From positions 1-64,000 of the forward strand of contig SHAK01000009.1 of NCBI GenBank assembly GCA_004213515.1: a stretch of 64,000 nt of DNA. The letters are read 5' to 3'. The notes under the pieces are model-generated. The model had not been told where the DNA came from. It did not search any database and was given only the letters and a program-made list of their open reading frames with translations. Position 1 is the stretch's first letter. Every line of letters starts with the position of its first letter. Positions 1-10,813 of the stretch are shown here, one piece after another. Made by a program: the position numbers and the translations under genes. This stretch comes from Limisphaerales bacterium. GTDB lineage: Bacteria; Verrucomicrobiota; Verrucomicrobiia; Limisphaerales; UBA1096.

Positions 1-3000
1 TTACTGCCCAGTCAATACCTTGATCGTTATTTCCATCCAAAGTTACTTCTGCCAATAAAACTTGAATCAGCACTTGACGCTGAGGCTGATCGAGTTGATC
101 GATCATTTCTGAAACCTGCTCAAAATAACGAGGGCTAGCAGAAACAAGTAATGCGTTATTAGTTGGTTCTGCAACGATGGCAACCTCTTCGTCAAGCAGT
201 CTCTGCGCGGTGCCAACCGCCTCCGTACCAAGTACAGCTTGTACTCGTTGACGGGCCTGATCAAGAAATTGCGTAAGAGCCAATGCAATTTCTTCAGCCT
301 GTGCATTTTTCAAACGATAAACCTTAGTAATCCTTTCTTGAGCAGGGCTAGAATCAAGCTCCGTAATAATCTGTATTGCCAACGAGACATAGTGCTCAGA
401 CCCACCAACCAATAAACTATTTGTACGAATGTCAACCGTTACTGTAAGCGCGTTTTGCTCCGCTGTACCAATTGTGGGCTCGTTCTCTCCGCCAATTAAA
501 GGCTTTGATGGCTTAACTAATGTATAACGAATAGAACGAGAATTAGAATCCCCAGCTGCAGCCTCCAAACGAAATAAATTAGTCAACACTTCTGCCATTC
601 GTCCAGCATCTGCATTACTCAATTGAAGCACCTTGATTTGAGCAATCTGAGGCGAACTTGAATCAAGCTTCTTAATCACTTGCTCAATTAATTCCATGTT
701 ATCTACAGGAGCAGAGACCACTAGTGAGTTAGTTCGTGGATCTGGAGTAATTAAAACGCCTTCGCGTAATCCAGTAGCAACTAATTCATTATCCTCAATA
801 GTTCGAGTGATAAATTGCAACAGTTCTTGGCGGTCAGCACTCTGAGAAGTTAGGTTCAAAGGTTTGGTGTTAAGTGCAGTATTAAGAAGTAGTGCCAAGT
901 CAGTAGCACTGGCATGTTTTAGTGCAAAAACACGAATTTCAGACACTCGACTTACTTCATCAGTATCTAATTGCTGAGCTAGTTCTTCGATTCGCTTAAG
1001 GTCGTTTTCACCTGCTGAAACAACAAGCGCATTAATTCGCTCATCAACGCTGATAGCTACAGAAGGTCCAGTTGTTGAGCCTGTATCTCGATACAAACCC
1101 TGAATAATCTGAGACACACTAGAGGCATTTGCTTTTGAAAGAGATAAAACGGCTACATTTATATCTGGATCTGTTTGTTCAGAATCTAAACGTTTCACCA
1201 AATCACGAACCATAGGAAGATCCTCGGTTGTAGCACCAACAACTAAAGAATTAGCAATAGAATCAGCAATAATTGTAACCGGTTGAGGAGTTTGACCTCC
1301 TTGAGGAGTTGTTCGGCCAGCAAAAAGTCGATCAAGCATAGTTTTAAGTTTTACAGCAGAACCATTCTTTAAAGAAATCACTTCATATTGATTCAGAGCT
1401 ACAACCGCATCAGCATCTAATTTCTCAAGTAATTTATCGATAATGGAGAAACTTTCCTTTCCACCTGTTATCAGCAAAGTGTTAGTACGTTCATCCGGAG
1501 TTACAGCAACAGGAACAACAGCGTCAGCATCACCCACAGAGGCTTCTGCTGTTCTTTTGGATTTAAAAAATGAATCAATTGTTGCTGCTAAACGTGTAGC
1601 CGATGCATGTTGCAATTGATAAAGTTTTAATGCACCGGATTTGGCATAGTTTTGAGTATCAATTTGATTAACGACTTCACGTACAACAGCCAAATTTTCA
1701 GGACTAGCTGAGATGATAAGAGTATTAGTGGCAAGGTCCACTGAAATTGCGATACTCTCACGACTAGCCCGAGCCGCTCTTGATCGAGTAGACCCAGGAC
1801 GATACAAACCCTGCTTAATTAAAGAGCGCAACATAGCAGCTGCTCGCTGGGCATCAGCATAATTCAAAGGAATAATCGTTAACTGACTTGTCTCTGCCGT
1901 AGGTTCAATATCAATTTTCGCCACAAGTTCTCTAATCAATTCGAGGTTCTCATTACTTGCAGTAATAATTAGTGAATTAGTTAACCCGTCAGATTCAACA
2001 TTTACTCTCTCTTGTGCCTGACTTGGTTCACCTGGTTGAAGCAAGTTTCGGCGCCTAGCAGAAAAAACATCGTTAACCATTCCTGCAACTTGCGAAGAGT
2101 CATTGTGAACCAATGGCAATACTTCAACTTTTATCCCTGGATTATCAGATTTTTTATCTAATTTTAGAATCAAACTATTTACGATAGCTAGAGTTTTTGA
2201 AGAAGCTGAAATTATTAAAGCATTTGTCCTCCCATCCACAACGATGTTTGGAAGATCTTCTTGTCGAATTTGATCCCTCGACTGACCTTTATAAAGATTT
2301 TCGATTATATTCTGTATTGTAGAAGCATTTGCATAATCTAAAGGATAAATTTGAATTGCCTCCATACCTCCAACCGATGGAATATCCAAAGTATTAATGA
2401 TTTCTTTAATTAATGGCAATAAATCTGATCGAGCTGCCACAATAAGTGTATTTGAACGGTCATCCCCTTGAATTGACAATGCGTCACGAGCTGCAGGAGC
2501 ATCCGAGGTAATAACTCCCTCTTCCTGCATATGTAGCCTTAAGCGAGTTACTTGCCTACTTATTCCCTCACGTGAAGGGTCGTTGTTATTTTCATTAAAA
2601 ACAGATTGTAACATAGGAACTACTTGATCAGTAGAAGCATGTTTTAATTTAAAAACTTTCACATCGGTTACAAAATTTTCAACATCCTTATCTAAGTCAG
2701 TAATTAACCTTTCAGCTAAATCAACTGAATCAGGGTTGCCACTCATAATGATGCTATTACTTCGATCATCTACCCCAAAATTTAATTGATCTACTAAAGC
2801 TTTTCCTCCACTCCCCTCAGGCTCGGCTTTTCCTCCAGGGCCTTCTCCAAGAGATTGGCTTTGTGAAAAAATATTTTCTAAAGTATCACGAACATCTTCA
2901 GCATTTGCATAGCTTAAAGCGACAAGACGAACAGTTACCCCATCAATAATTGAAACTGAATCCATCAAACTCACAAACGCTTTTAACGCAATCATATTAT

Positions 3001-6000
3001 CAGGAGTAGAAGTGACAATAAGTCGATTAATACCATCTGAAGATTCACCAAAAATCTTAATTGGCTGAGTCAAATCTAATTGCACCGGCTGACCTTCATT
3101 GTTTGTAAGATTTAATTTCTGAATCTGCTCAACCAAGTTTTGTGCCTCTTCCGTAAGCCCCCCTTTACTGGCATCTGCACGAATCATCGTCTGCACAATC
3201 TCTGCTAAGTTTTCAGCATTAGCTTTGCGTAATTCAATGATTTCAACATCAGCCTCAGCAAAGGCTGCAGGGACATCAATACGTTCAATAATTTTGGAAA
3301 TTTGATCGAACATATCTGGTCTAGCCAAGACGACAACTGATTCCGTTCTAGCATCTGGCCTCACATCTAAAATTTCACCAGGACTAGTTACTTTCAACTC
3401 TTCAAAATACTCTTGAAGATATTCCACAGCATCATCAGGTTTTGCATTTCGTAATTCAAAAAACTTCATGTCAATTTGACTTAGACTGGGCTTATCCAGA
3501 TTTTCGACTAGCACATCAATATATTCAAAATCTAGCGCTTCTCCCCTAATGATAACTGATCGAGTTCGCAAATCAGGAACAGCCACGACCTTAGGTGGTT
3601 GAGGAACCTTTTTGGTCTTTCCATCTTCGACTACTGTTTTTTCAGGCCTTGAATAAATATCCAAAATTGCCTTAGCCAACCCTTCAGGATCGGCTTCCTT
3701 CAATACATATGTTCGAAACTCTGCATCACTTTCAATGATTGTATAATTTAAGTCATCTACAATACGGGATACTCGATCCAATTCATTTGACTTTCCTGAA
3801 GCTAAAATTGCATTAATTTTTTCATCTACCGCAATATATATAACACCTTCCTCTTCGGTAGAATCTTTCTGATTGTTTTGATCATCATCATTAATACCAG
3901 GCAGTTCATCTACTAATTTTATAGTTACCCCTGATAGCTTCGAATAAAATCCCGTTAAGGTTTCAGCAAGGTCTCTAGCGGGAACCCCCTCGGATGAAAT
4001 CACTCTAATTTGTAAAGTCTTATCAATAGCTGCTTCGTCCAAGCTAGCAATCATTTCGTCGATTTCGGTAATCTGATCTGATGTAGCAATCAAAGTTATA
4101 CTGTTAGTAAAAAGATCAGCCTGAATAATTGGCTGCTTTGCATCATCCAGCTCGCTAAAAAGTTGAGTGATTTGATCAGTCACTATAACGGCATCCGCAT
4201 TTTCAAGCAGGACATAATGTATCTGACGCGGCACTCTCTCTGGCTTAATATCAAGCATTGTTAATAGATTCGTTACCATCGGCAACTGTTCCTTAGGAAC
4301 CAATACAAATAAACTGTTCGTTTCAAGATTCGGCCATATCTCCACTAAGTCTCTTATCTGCCGGCTATTGATTTTAGATTTTGGATTTAAGGACAACACT
4401 TGCTCCACCATACTCTCAAGGATTTCACCAACAGCTTCGGCCTCAGTATGTTTTAATTTAAATAGCTGAATCTGTGCATTTTCTACAGCATCCTCTGGCT
4501 TCACATCCAGCATGCCAATTAGATTTTTGGCAACTGGTATTTGATCAGGAGGAACTAAAACAAAGATACTGTTTGTATCTCCATGGGGCCATATTCTTAC
4601 CAATCTGGCCATTTGACTGGTTGATAACCCGGGTCTCGGATTCAAATAAAAAAGCCGCTCCATCATGTCTTCCAACAAATTCGCAACCTCTTCCGCATCC
4701 CCAAATTTCAATGGAAATAACTGAATTTCACCTAGCTGTTCTTGCACTTCACTGGAAGTGTCCAACATTTTCACTAATCTCTCTGTTAATGGCTGAAGGT
4801 CAGGAGGAACAACACCCATTAAAGTATTACTTTCTTCATGTGTCCAAAAACGAACTGAATACCTACGCGCTCTTCGCTCCTCTTCAGAACCTGGTGCTAA
4901 TTGAGCCATACGATCTATTATGTCCTCTAATACCGTACCTAGCCTAGATGCACGGGCATGTTCTACTGGGTAAACTTTTAACTCACCACTTTGAAGTGCT
5001 TCCTCTGTCTTTTGGTCAAGTAATGGAATAAGTTTTTCAACTAAAGCAGTTTGTCTGGGTGGGACTAAAACAAACAACGTTTTTGTCGGTTCATCACCCC
5101 AAACTCGGACTTGATAACGCCTGCGTGAACGGTCTTCAGACGATCCGGGCATTAACATAAGCACTCGCTCAACCATATCCTCAAGTGTTTGACCTACAGA
5201 TTTTACCTCGCCATTTTCAAGTTTGTATATCTTGATATCAACACCGCCCTCTGTTTCACCTTTAATATCAAGTTGACGCACCAACTCAGTTACTGTTTTC
5301 ACCAACTCAACAGGTCCAACAATAAGCAAACTATTGGAATTAACCTCAGGAGTCACTGTGACTTCCGGGTTCTCATCACTTGAACTACTGCTTCTACTTC
5401 TAGACGAACTGCTATTTCTACTTCTAGACGAACTGCTGCGAGCACTGCCTCCACCTTGTAGCGCTCGATTAACAGCATCTGCAACAGAAGCCGCTTCGGC
5501 TTTTTCAAGATGAACAACTTCCATAACAGACGCCTCAGGTCGCTCCATCTTATCAAGTGTTTGCACTAAGTCTTCCGCCATCGAAAGCTGGGACGGGGTT
5601 CCTTGAACGATTACAGCATTTATTGCCTTTGCCGATGTCACCTTAGCTTTTGCCTGCTGAGTTGAACTTCTGCCATATCGAGAACGATAATAGCTACTAC
5701 TCCGGTAACTAGAGGACGAAGTGTCATCTGCCCCTAACATCTCACGTAAAACCTTGGCAATATCCTCCGATTCGCCTCTGACCAATCGGAAAGTCTTTAT
5801 TCCATGGGTCACTTCAGCAGCTGTCTGAAAATCTTTTATTAGTTTTTCTATTTTTTTAAACTGTTCCTGAGTTGCTGCTACCAATAAATGCTTCGTATCC
5901 TCATCCGCCTCAAATTTGGGCTGAATAGCACCACTCGGTGAACCATCTGAACTTTTAAAAATATTATTCAATGCTTGAGCCAAATCACCTGTATCTCCTT

Positions 6001-9000
6001 CCTTCAAACGATAGGATCTCACCTCCACTTCCCCAGAAAAAGTTGGAGCATCTAATTTGTTTACCAGTTCTTCAACTTTAGCCAAATCCTCTAGCTGCCC
6101 GGAAACTACCAGTGATTTATCATCTACAGAGGAAGTAACAGAAAGCTTCATAAGATTATCTGCCAGTTCTAATTCCGCAGAGAAAACGTTAGCAATAACA
6201 CTCATCATTGATGCTGCAGATCCATTTTTGAGTGGATAAACTACTGTCTTTCGATCTCCAACAATTGCTTCTTTATCAAGAGTATCTATAACTTCTTTAA
6301 TCAATGGAAACTGAAGTGTATTCGCAGTTACTATCAATCGATCTCCAATTGAATCAGCTATAATCATTGCATCGGATTCACCCAAATCATTTTTCCCCTT
6401 CATCTGATCAATATAAACCTCCTTTGCCTGAGTAGCCGTCAAATCAGCTTTAGAATTAGACAGAACAAAAACTTTAACCTCTCTATCTGGTTTATCAGAA
6501 ATATTGTCCAACTGCTCAATAATAACAGATGCCGCCTGTAAATTCTCCGGAGCACCAGATACTACCAAAGAATTACTCTTCGTATCTGGCGTAGCACTCA
6601 ATCCAGCAATAGAACCAGTCAAAATCGAAGCTACTTGAACAGGGTCATTAGCCTTCAACTTGAAAACACGAGTGCCTGCTGTTTGTAAGCTAATCTTATC
6701 TAGTTGGTTTATTAATTTTTCAAGCACATCGAATTCATTGTCAGGCGCCATTACAATGAGTCGGTTTCCTGTTGCATCAGCCAAAACTAAAGCCTGATCC
6801 GGGTCAGCTCCCGGTTGATCTTTAAGTTTCTCAGCATAAAGCTGAGTAACAGTTGGAGCGATAATTGAAGCCTCAGTGTTATTTAGATCATAAATTCTAG
6901 TAATTCTCGGACGTGACTTATTATTTTTTAGTCGCAGTTCAGCAATAATTCCTTCTATAGCCTTAACATGATCTTCGGTACCAGTAACAATTAGTGATGC
7001 AGCAGATGGGTCAGAAATAATCTGCGCATCAGCAGATTCCTTAATATTGTCTTTATAACGATCCACATAAACCTGCTCAACCAATGGCTGCAATCTTTCG
7101 ACTTCACTGACATCTCCTAATTCAATAATGCGGGACACTCGCTCCGATTCAATATTAGTTGGCGCCTCCAACTCAGAAACCATCTGTCTAATCTCTTCGA
7201 TTTGAGCAGGAGTGCCCATAACCACAACCTGCTTATCACTAGCACCAGATAAAATCGTTGCAGGATTCCCCGGCAGACCCTCAATTTTAGCCTGATAAGC
7301 ACTTGTAAGTACTGGAACGAGAATCTCTGCATTGCCTTGATTTAACTCAACAACAACAACTCCGCGCTTCGATGATTCCGGAGAAACTAAAAGACCACTT
7401 ACTACATTCTCTGCCTGCTTAATCATGTCTTTAGGCGCAACAATAATGAGGCGCTTTCCACTTGGCTCATGATTAAAACTCACATTGGTTGAGCCTTCCA
7501 CTCCTCTCATTTGCGATCCCCAAACCTGGCCAGCAAGCTTTGAAAGCGATTCTCCATTATCATTCGGAAGTTCAACTACTTTTATATCTTTAGGCTGAAT
7601 CGGATTTCCAACGTCTAATTGTTCCACAATCATTCCTACAGCAAGCAAATCTTCAGGTTTACCCGCCACGATAAGAAGATTACTAACTTCATCAGCTGCA
7701 ACACTTACTCGCCGTGTAATCCTGCCTCGATAATCAGTTGTAACAAATGTATTTTTAATTACTTCAGAAATCTTTTTTGCATCAGCAGACTTAACCTTGA
7801 ATACTCGATTTCCTGCTGACTGACGAGTAGTAGAATCTAATTGCTTAACCAACTTATCGATTTCATCTATTTCATCCTTGTTTCCGGTAATAATAATACG
7901 ATTAGCAGCAGCATCCACCGTAATTGTTGATCGTGGCTTATACGCGCTTCCTTTACGGTCTTTCATTAAAGCTGTAAACAGATCAGTTACCAATGGGCCT
8001 ACCTTACTGGCTTCACCTGCTCTCAACTCTAAAATCCTTAGCTCTAGTGGCTGCTGACGGTTATCAGTATCAAGTTGACGAATAACCCCCTCGGCAGCAG
8101 CAACGGATTTTTCAGCACCACTTAGAATAAGACTGTTACTTGAATCATCAACCAAAAGACTTACTTTGCCCCGATTAGATCCGGCATTGAAACTTTTCTC
8201 AATCAAGCCCGACATATTCTGCGCATTGGCGGAATTCAACCGGATAACCTGAGTCACTTTCTGACCACCACTTTTTCCATTTGATGGCCCAAGCATACGC
8301 ACCAACCCTTCTACTCTTCCTACTTCCTTCTGAGGTCCACTGATAATAACACGGTCATCATCGGAATCTGCTAAAATGGTGGCTGCATTAGCTTTACGCT
8401 CTGGATTATCTCGTAATTGAATTTCATACAACTTGCTAACCGAACTCACAAGTTCAGTTGCTTGTCCTTCAGTCACATCAACAAATTTAAATTGTTGAGG
8501 GCCAAGATCCATTCTGCCCTCGTTAAAATCTTTTGAGAATGCCTCTATTTGCTTATACTCGGGTTCGGTTCCCACAACAACTAACCTAGTACCATCTTGA
8601 TCACTAAAAATTTGCGGCCTACTTCCATCAGGTGAAATCTGGTTATCAAATAGACGTTTAGTTAGTTTTGCTAATTCTTGGCCATTACGATCCTTTAAGC
8701 GGATTACTCGCATTTCACGTTTGGCTGGCTCAGGAGCTGCCGTAACAGTTGCTACGATTTGATCAATGACTAAAAATTGCTCCTCAGTAGCAGTCAGCAC
8801 CATGCGACTTCCAGGTTCATCTGGAAGAATTAAGGGCCTTGGCATTCGTGAAAACTTAACTTCCTGCATTCTTTGATCGATCAGTTTTTGTATCGATTGA
8901 ACCATTTCATTAAATTTACCTCGCTCACGACGAGGCAAACTAATAGAACGTATTTCTCGCTCAAGAAGCAAAGAACTAGTGGATCGATATTCATCGAGAA

Positions 9001-10813
9001 ATACCATGATTCGCTTGTACTGATTTTCAGTCGATAAAACTATTAAACGTTTACCTCCGGTGTCCTCCACTACTTGAGGAAAAGGGCCCTCGCTTGGCTT
9101 ATCATTTTCAAACAAACGATTAATTAAAGGGGAAACCTTACGAGATTCAGCACCCTCAAGGTCAACAAAACGCATAGTGCGAGCTGGAATCGAAGGTAAA
9201 ACATCCAAAGACCTTACTACTTGCTCAACCACTTGATGCTGGTTTGAACTTGCAGTCACGATCACTCGATTATTGTCGCGATCTTGAATCATTCTAGGCT
9301 TGGGCTGCTCCTTAAAGGGAACCTCATTCATTCTTTCATTAACAAGTGATTCAATGTTGCGATAAATACGATCTATTTTGTGATTAACCAAAGTCAACAT
9401 CACTGTAGTGCGCGGCTCTGAGACCGGTTCTTTCAATCCTATTTCAAGTTGCTTTATAATAGTTTCTGCCGTTTCGACATCGCCAGGGGACCCCGTAATA
9501 ATAAGGCTTCGAGTTGAATCATCTTTTGAAATTGCCAAACGAGGCCTTGGATCACCAGAAGGAAAAATGTCTGATGTTGCATTCTTAACCGCATTACTAA
9601 GAGTTTCTAGATCAAGTGACTTAATTCTATAAACACGAGTAATATTAACTGAAGAACTTAACTTGGTAGGAGAACCTGCAGAACCAGTGCCGTCTACTTG
9701 TAATACAAATTTTTCAATTAACTCTAGCTGCCCTGAAACAGGGGCTGATGCAATAATACGATTCAGTTTACTGTCGACAATAATACGGGCTTTAAGCTTG
9801 GCTGCATCAGAAGTGTCACCCTTTTGAGCAACACCTTCAACACCCTCCCGAATCATGGAAGCAAGCTCTTCTGCAGTCATCTTAGCCGGATGGAAAATTT
9901 TCACATCGCCTGCCTTACCCTCACCAGTCTCGAACTGCATAAGCAGGGTGCTAGCCAATTCAACTTGCTCAGAAGGACCAAATAAAACCATAGTCCTAGA
10001 TGCCTCGTCGTAGACTGCAGTTACATAGGTCGCAGGTTCAGGATCAAAAGAATCATATCTCTTAGTCTTATCATTAAATTTAAGTCTTTTAGGAACTGAA
10101 GACTTACCAAATGTCTTATTTATGAGCTCCGCTACTACCGCCCCAGAAGAATGTTTTAATGAGTGTGTTTTCATCAGACGCTCTGCTGATGGACCGACAT
10201 CAATTTCAGCTAATAACTGACGAATCCGCTGAATACTTTCAAGTCGATCAGTAATAATTAGCCCCTTTCCTCGTGACAATGGAGCAATCGAACCTGCACT
10301 GGTTAATAATGAAGTTGCTGCAGTTGAGACCTCTGCTGCATCAAGGTACTGTAATTGTATAACAAAAGTAACGATTTGCCCTGGTCTTACATCGCCGGAA
10401 GCATCAGATCCTCGAAGAACTTTTAAAGGAAGTTTTTTTAAATTCTCTAACTTAGTTAATTGTAAGAATCGCCCATTCTCGACAAGAGCAACTCCCTTCA
10501 TCGATAGGATTACATTAAACACGTCCAAAGCTTCCCGATATGAATAAGGCTCTGGATCAAAAAACGTCAAAGTACCTTCTAATGAAGATTCTACAATTAA
10601 TGGTTTATTAGCCATCTGTGAGAACCTCTGCAAGGCATCCGAATATGATACACCTTCAAACTGAATACGGATGTCACGTTTTTGTTTTTCTTGACCACCC
10701 TTTTCTAAAAGTTGATCAGGTACTTTAGATTCTTCATCCAAAGCGATTATTTCGCTAAAAGGACTGGTGAAACTAAGCAAAAAAAATGTAATTAATCTAA
10801 AATGATTTATCAT
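1..10813 (-). CDS. Giant secretin-like protein with about 42 tandem N1-type modules (3' end outside window)
   Basis: The frame starts at an ATG at 10813 and stays open to base 1, giving 3604 codons without a stop. Residues 1-25 look like a signal peptide (hydrophobic ITFFLLSF). Residues about 45-125 resemble the secretin N0/STN domain. I then count about 42 consecutive modules of about 70-100 residues. Each has a strand (for example VKVFKLKHA), a helix, a variable loop, a second strand of the pattern D-x-R-T-N-S-L-I-V-x-A, and a helix ending in Q-L-D; this is the secretin_N (N1) fold pattern. The final visible residues, RQVLIQVLLAEVTL...GIDWAV, match the start of the GspD/PilQ barrel domain. 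Ordinary secretins carry two to four such modules, so the length is exceptional. Serine/arginine-rich inserts interrupt modules near residues 1695 and 1790. The role is probably an outer-membrane pore of a type II or type IV-pilus-like machine; this is inferred from the family. The barrel itself is not visible. Confidence 0.9.
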   Translation of the reverse strand, partial: MINHFRLITFFLLSFTSPFSEIIALDEESKVPDQLLEKGGQEKQKRDIRIQFEGVSYSDALQRFSQMANKPLIVESSLEGTLTFFDPEPYSYREALDVFNVILSMKGVALVENGRFLQLTKLENLKKLPLKVLRGSDASGDVRPGQIVTFVIQLQYLDAAEVSTAATSLLTSAGSIAPLSRGKGLIITDRLESIQRIRQLLAEIDVGPSAERLMKTHSLKHSSGAVVAELINKTFGKSSVPKRLKFNDKTKRYDSFDPEPATYVTAVYDEASRTMVLFGPSEQVELASTLLMQFETGEGKAGDVKIFHPAKMTAEELASMIREGVEGVAQKGDTSDAAKLKARIIVDSKLNRIIASAPVSGQLELIEKFVLQVDGTGSAGSPTKLSSSVNITRVYRIKSLDLETLSNAVKNATSDIFPSGDPRPRLAISKDDSTRSLIITGSPGDVETAETIIKQLEIGLKEPVSEPRTTVMLTLVNHKIDRIYRNIESLVNERMNEVPFKEQPKPRMIQDRDNNRVIVTASSNQHQVVEQVVRSLDVLPSIPARTMRFVDLEGAESRKVSPLINRLFENDKPSEGPFPQVVEDTGGKRLIVLSTENQYKRIMVFLDEYRSTSSLLLEREIRSISLPRRERGKFNEMVQSIQKLIDQRMQEVKFSRMPRPLILPDEPGSRMVLTATEEQFLVIDQIVATVTAAPEPAKREMRVIRLKDRNGQELAKLTKRLFDNQISPDGSRPQIFSDQDGTRLVVVGTEPEYKQIEAFSKDFNEGRMDLGPQQFKFVDVTEGQATELVSSVSKLYEIQLRDNPERKANAATILADSDDDRVIISGPQKEVGRVEGLVRMLGPSNGKSGGQKVTQVIRLNSANAQNMSGLIEKSFNAGSNRGKVSLLVDDSSNSLILSGAEKSVAAAEGVIRQLDTDNRQQPLELRILELRAGEASKVGPLVTDLFTALMKDRKGSAYKPRSTITVDAAANRIIITGNKDEIDEIDKLVKQLDSTTRQSAGNRVFKVKSADAKKISEVIKNTFVTTDYRGRITRRVSVAADEVSNLLIVAGKPEDLLAVGMIVEQLDVGNPIQPKDIKVVELPNDNGESLSKLAGQVWGSQMRGVEGSTNVSFNHEPSGKRLIIVAPKDMIKQAENVVSGLLVSPESSKRGVVVVELNQGNAEILVPVLTSAYQAKIEGLPGNPATILSGASDKQVVVMGTPAQIEEIRQMVSELEAPTNIESERVSRIIELGDVSEVERLQPLVEQVYVDRYKDNIKESADAQIISDPSAASLIVTGTEDHVKAIEGIIAELRLKNNKSRPRITRIYDLNNTEASIIAPTVTQLYAEKLKDQPGADPDQALVLADATGNRLIVMAPDNEFDVLEKLINQLDKISLQTAGTRVFKLKANDPVQVASILTGSIAGLSATPDTKSNSLVVSGAPENLQAASVIIEQLDNISDKPDREVKVFVLSNSKADLTATQAKEVYIDQMKGKNDLGESDAMIIADSIGDRLIVTANTLQFPLIKEVIDTLDKEAIVGDRKTVVYPLKNGSAASMMSVIANVFSAELELADNLMKLSVTSSVDDKSLVVSGQLEDLAKVEELVNKLDAPTFSGEVEVRSYRLKEGDTGDLAQALNNIFKSSDGSPSGAIQPKFEADEDTKHLLVAATQEQFKKIEKLIKDFQTAAEVTHGIKTFRLVRGESEDIAKVLREMLGADDTSSSSYRSSSYYRSRYGRSSTQQAKAKVTSAKAINAVIVQGTPSQLSMAEDLVQTLDKMERPEASVMEVVHLEKAEAASVADAVNRALQGGGSARSSSSRSRNSSSSRSRSSSSSDENPEVTVTPEVNSNSLLIVGPVELVKTVTELVRQLDIKGETEGGVDIKIYKLENGEVKSVGQTLEDMVERVLMLMPGSSEDRSRRRYQVRVWGDEPTKTLFVLVPPRQTALVEKLIPLLDQKTEEALQSGELKVYPVEHARASRLGTVLEDIIDRMAQLAPGSEEERRARRYSVRFWTHEESNTLMGVVPPDLQPLTERLVKMLDTSSEVQEQLGEIQLFPLKFGDAEEVANLLEDMMERLFYLNPRPGLSTSQMARLVRIWPHGDTNSIFVLVPPDQIPVAKNLIGMLDVKPEDAVENAQIQLFKLKHTEAEAVGEILESMVEQVLSLNPKSKINSRQIRDLVEIWPNLETNSLFVLVPKEQLPMVTNLLTMLDIKPERVPRQIHYVLLENADAVIVTDQITQLFSELDDAKQPIIQADLFTNSITLIATSDQITEIDEMIASLDEAAIDKTLQIRVISSEGVPARDLAETLTGFYSKLSGVTIKLVDELPGINDDDQNNQKDSTEEEGVIYIAVDEKINAILASGKSNELDRVSRIVDDLNYTIIESDAEFRTYVLKEADPEGLAKAILDIYSRPEKTVVEDGKTKKVPQPPKVVAVPDLRTRSVIIRGEALDFEYIDVLVENLDKPSLSQIDMKFFELRNAKPDDAVEYLQEYFEELKVTSPGEILDVRPDARTESVVVLARPDMFDQISKIIERIDVPAAFAEADVEIIELRKANAENLAEIVQTMIRADASKGGLTEEAQNLVEQIQKLNLTNNEGQPVQLDLTQPIKIFGESSDGINRLIVTSTPDNMIALKAFVSLMDSVSIIDGVTVRLVALSYANAEDVRDTLENIFSQSQSLGEGPGGKAEPEGSGGKALVDQLNFGVDDRSNSIIMSGNPDSVDLAERLITDLDKDVENFVTDVKVFKLKHASTDQVVPMLQSVFNENNNDPSREGISRQVTRLRLHMQEEGVITSDAPAARDALSIQGDDRSNTLIVAARSDLLPLIKEIINTLDIPSVGGMEAIQIYPLDYANASTIQNIIENLYKGQSRDQIRQEDLPNIVVDGRTNALIISASSKTLAIVNSLILKLDKKSDNPGIKVEVLPLVHNDSSQVAGMVNDVFSARRRNLLQPGEPSQAQERVNVESDGLTNSLIITASNENLELIRELVAKIDIEPTAETSQLTIIPLNYADAQRAAAMLRSLIKQGLYRPGSTRSRAARASRESIAISVDLATNTLIISASPENLAVVREVVNQIDTQNYAKSGALKLYQLQHASATRLAATIDSFFKSKRTAEASVGDADAVVPVAVTPDERTNTLLITGGKESFSIIDKLLEKLDADAVVALNQYEVISLKNGSAVKLKTMLDRLFAGRTTPQGGQTPQPVTIIADSIANSLVVGATTEDLPMVRDLVKRLDSEQTDPDINVAVLSLSKANASSVSQIIQGLYRDTGSTTGPSVAISVDERINALVVSAGENDLKRIEELAQQLDTDEVSRVSEIRVFALKHASATDLALLLNTALNTKPLNLTSQSADRQELLQFITRTIEDNELVATGLREGVLITPDPRTNSLVVSAPVDNMELIEQVIKKLDSSSPQIAQIKVLQLSNADAGRMAEVLTNLFRLEAAAGDSNSRSIRYTLVKPSKPLIGGENEPTIGTAEQNALTVTVDIRTNSLLVGGSEHYVSLAIQIITELDSSPAQERITKVYRLKNAQAEEIALALTQFLDQARQRVQAVLGTEAVGTAQRLLDEEVAIVAEPTNNALLVSASPRYFEQVSEMIDQLDQPQRQVLIQVLLAEVTLDGNNDQGIDWAV
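4290..5241 (-). repeat. Four closely related N1 modules inside the giant secretin
   Basis: Within the giant secretin, modules beginning near nt 5241, 4999, 4740 and 4485 are spaced 81-86 codons apart. They resemble each other more than the other modules do. Each has a long helix of the type LEDMVERVL, then V-R-x-W, then a strand such as NSIFVLVPP or close variants, and an ending close to MLD. This suggests recent duplication in place. Boundaries are estimated by eye from the translation. Confidence 0.7.

Noticed and set aside
4474-4947. 157-codon plus-strand reading frame
   Set aside because: It lies wholly antisense to the giant secretin modules, whose reading frame shows clear domain structure. 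The translated product has no recognisable domain.
1-10813. Repetitive DNA in the first 10.8 kb considered as an assembly collapse or chimera
   Set aside because: Modules differ in length and sequence throughout, and sampled positions across the region stay in the same frame without a stop. Long-read confirmation would still be welcome.
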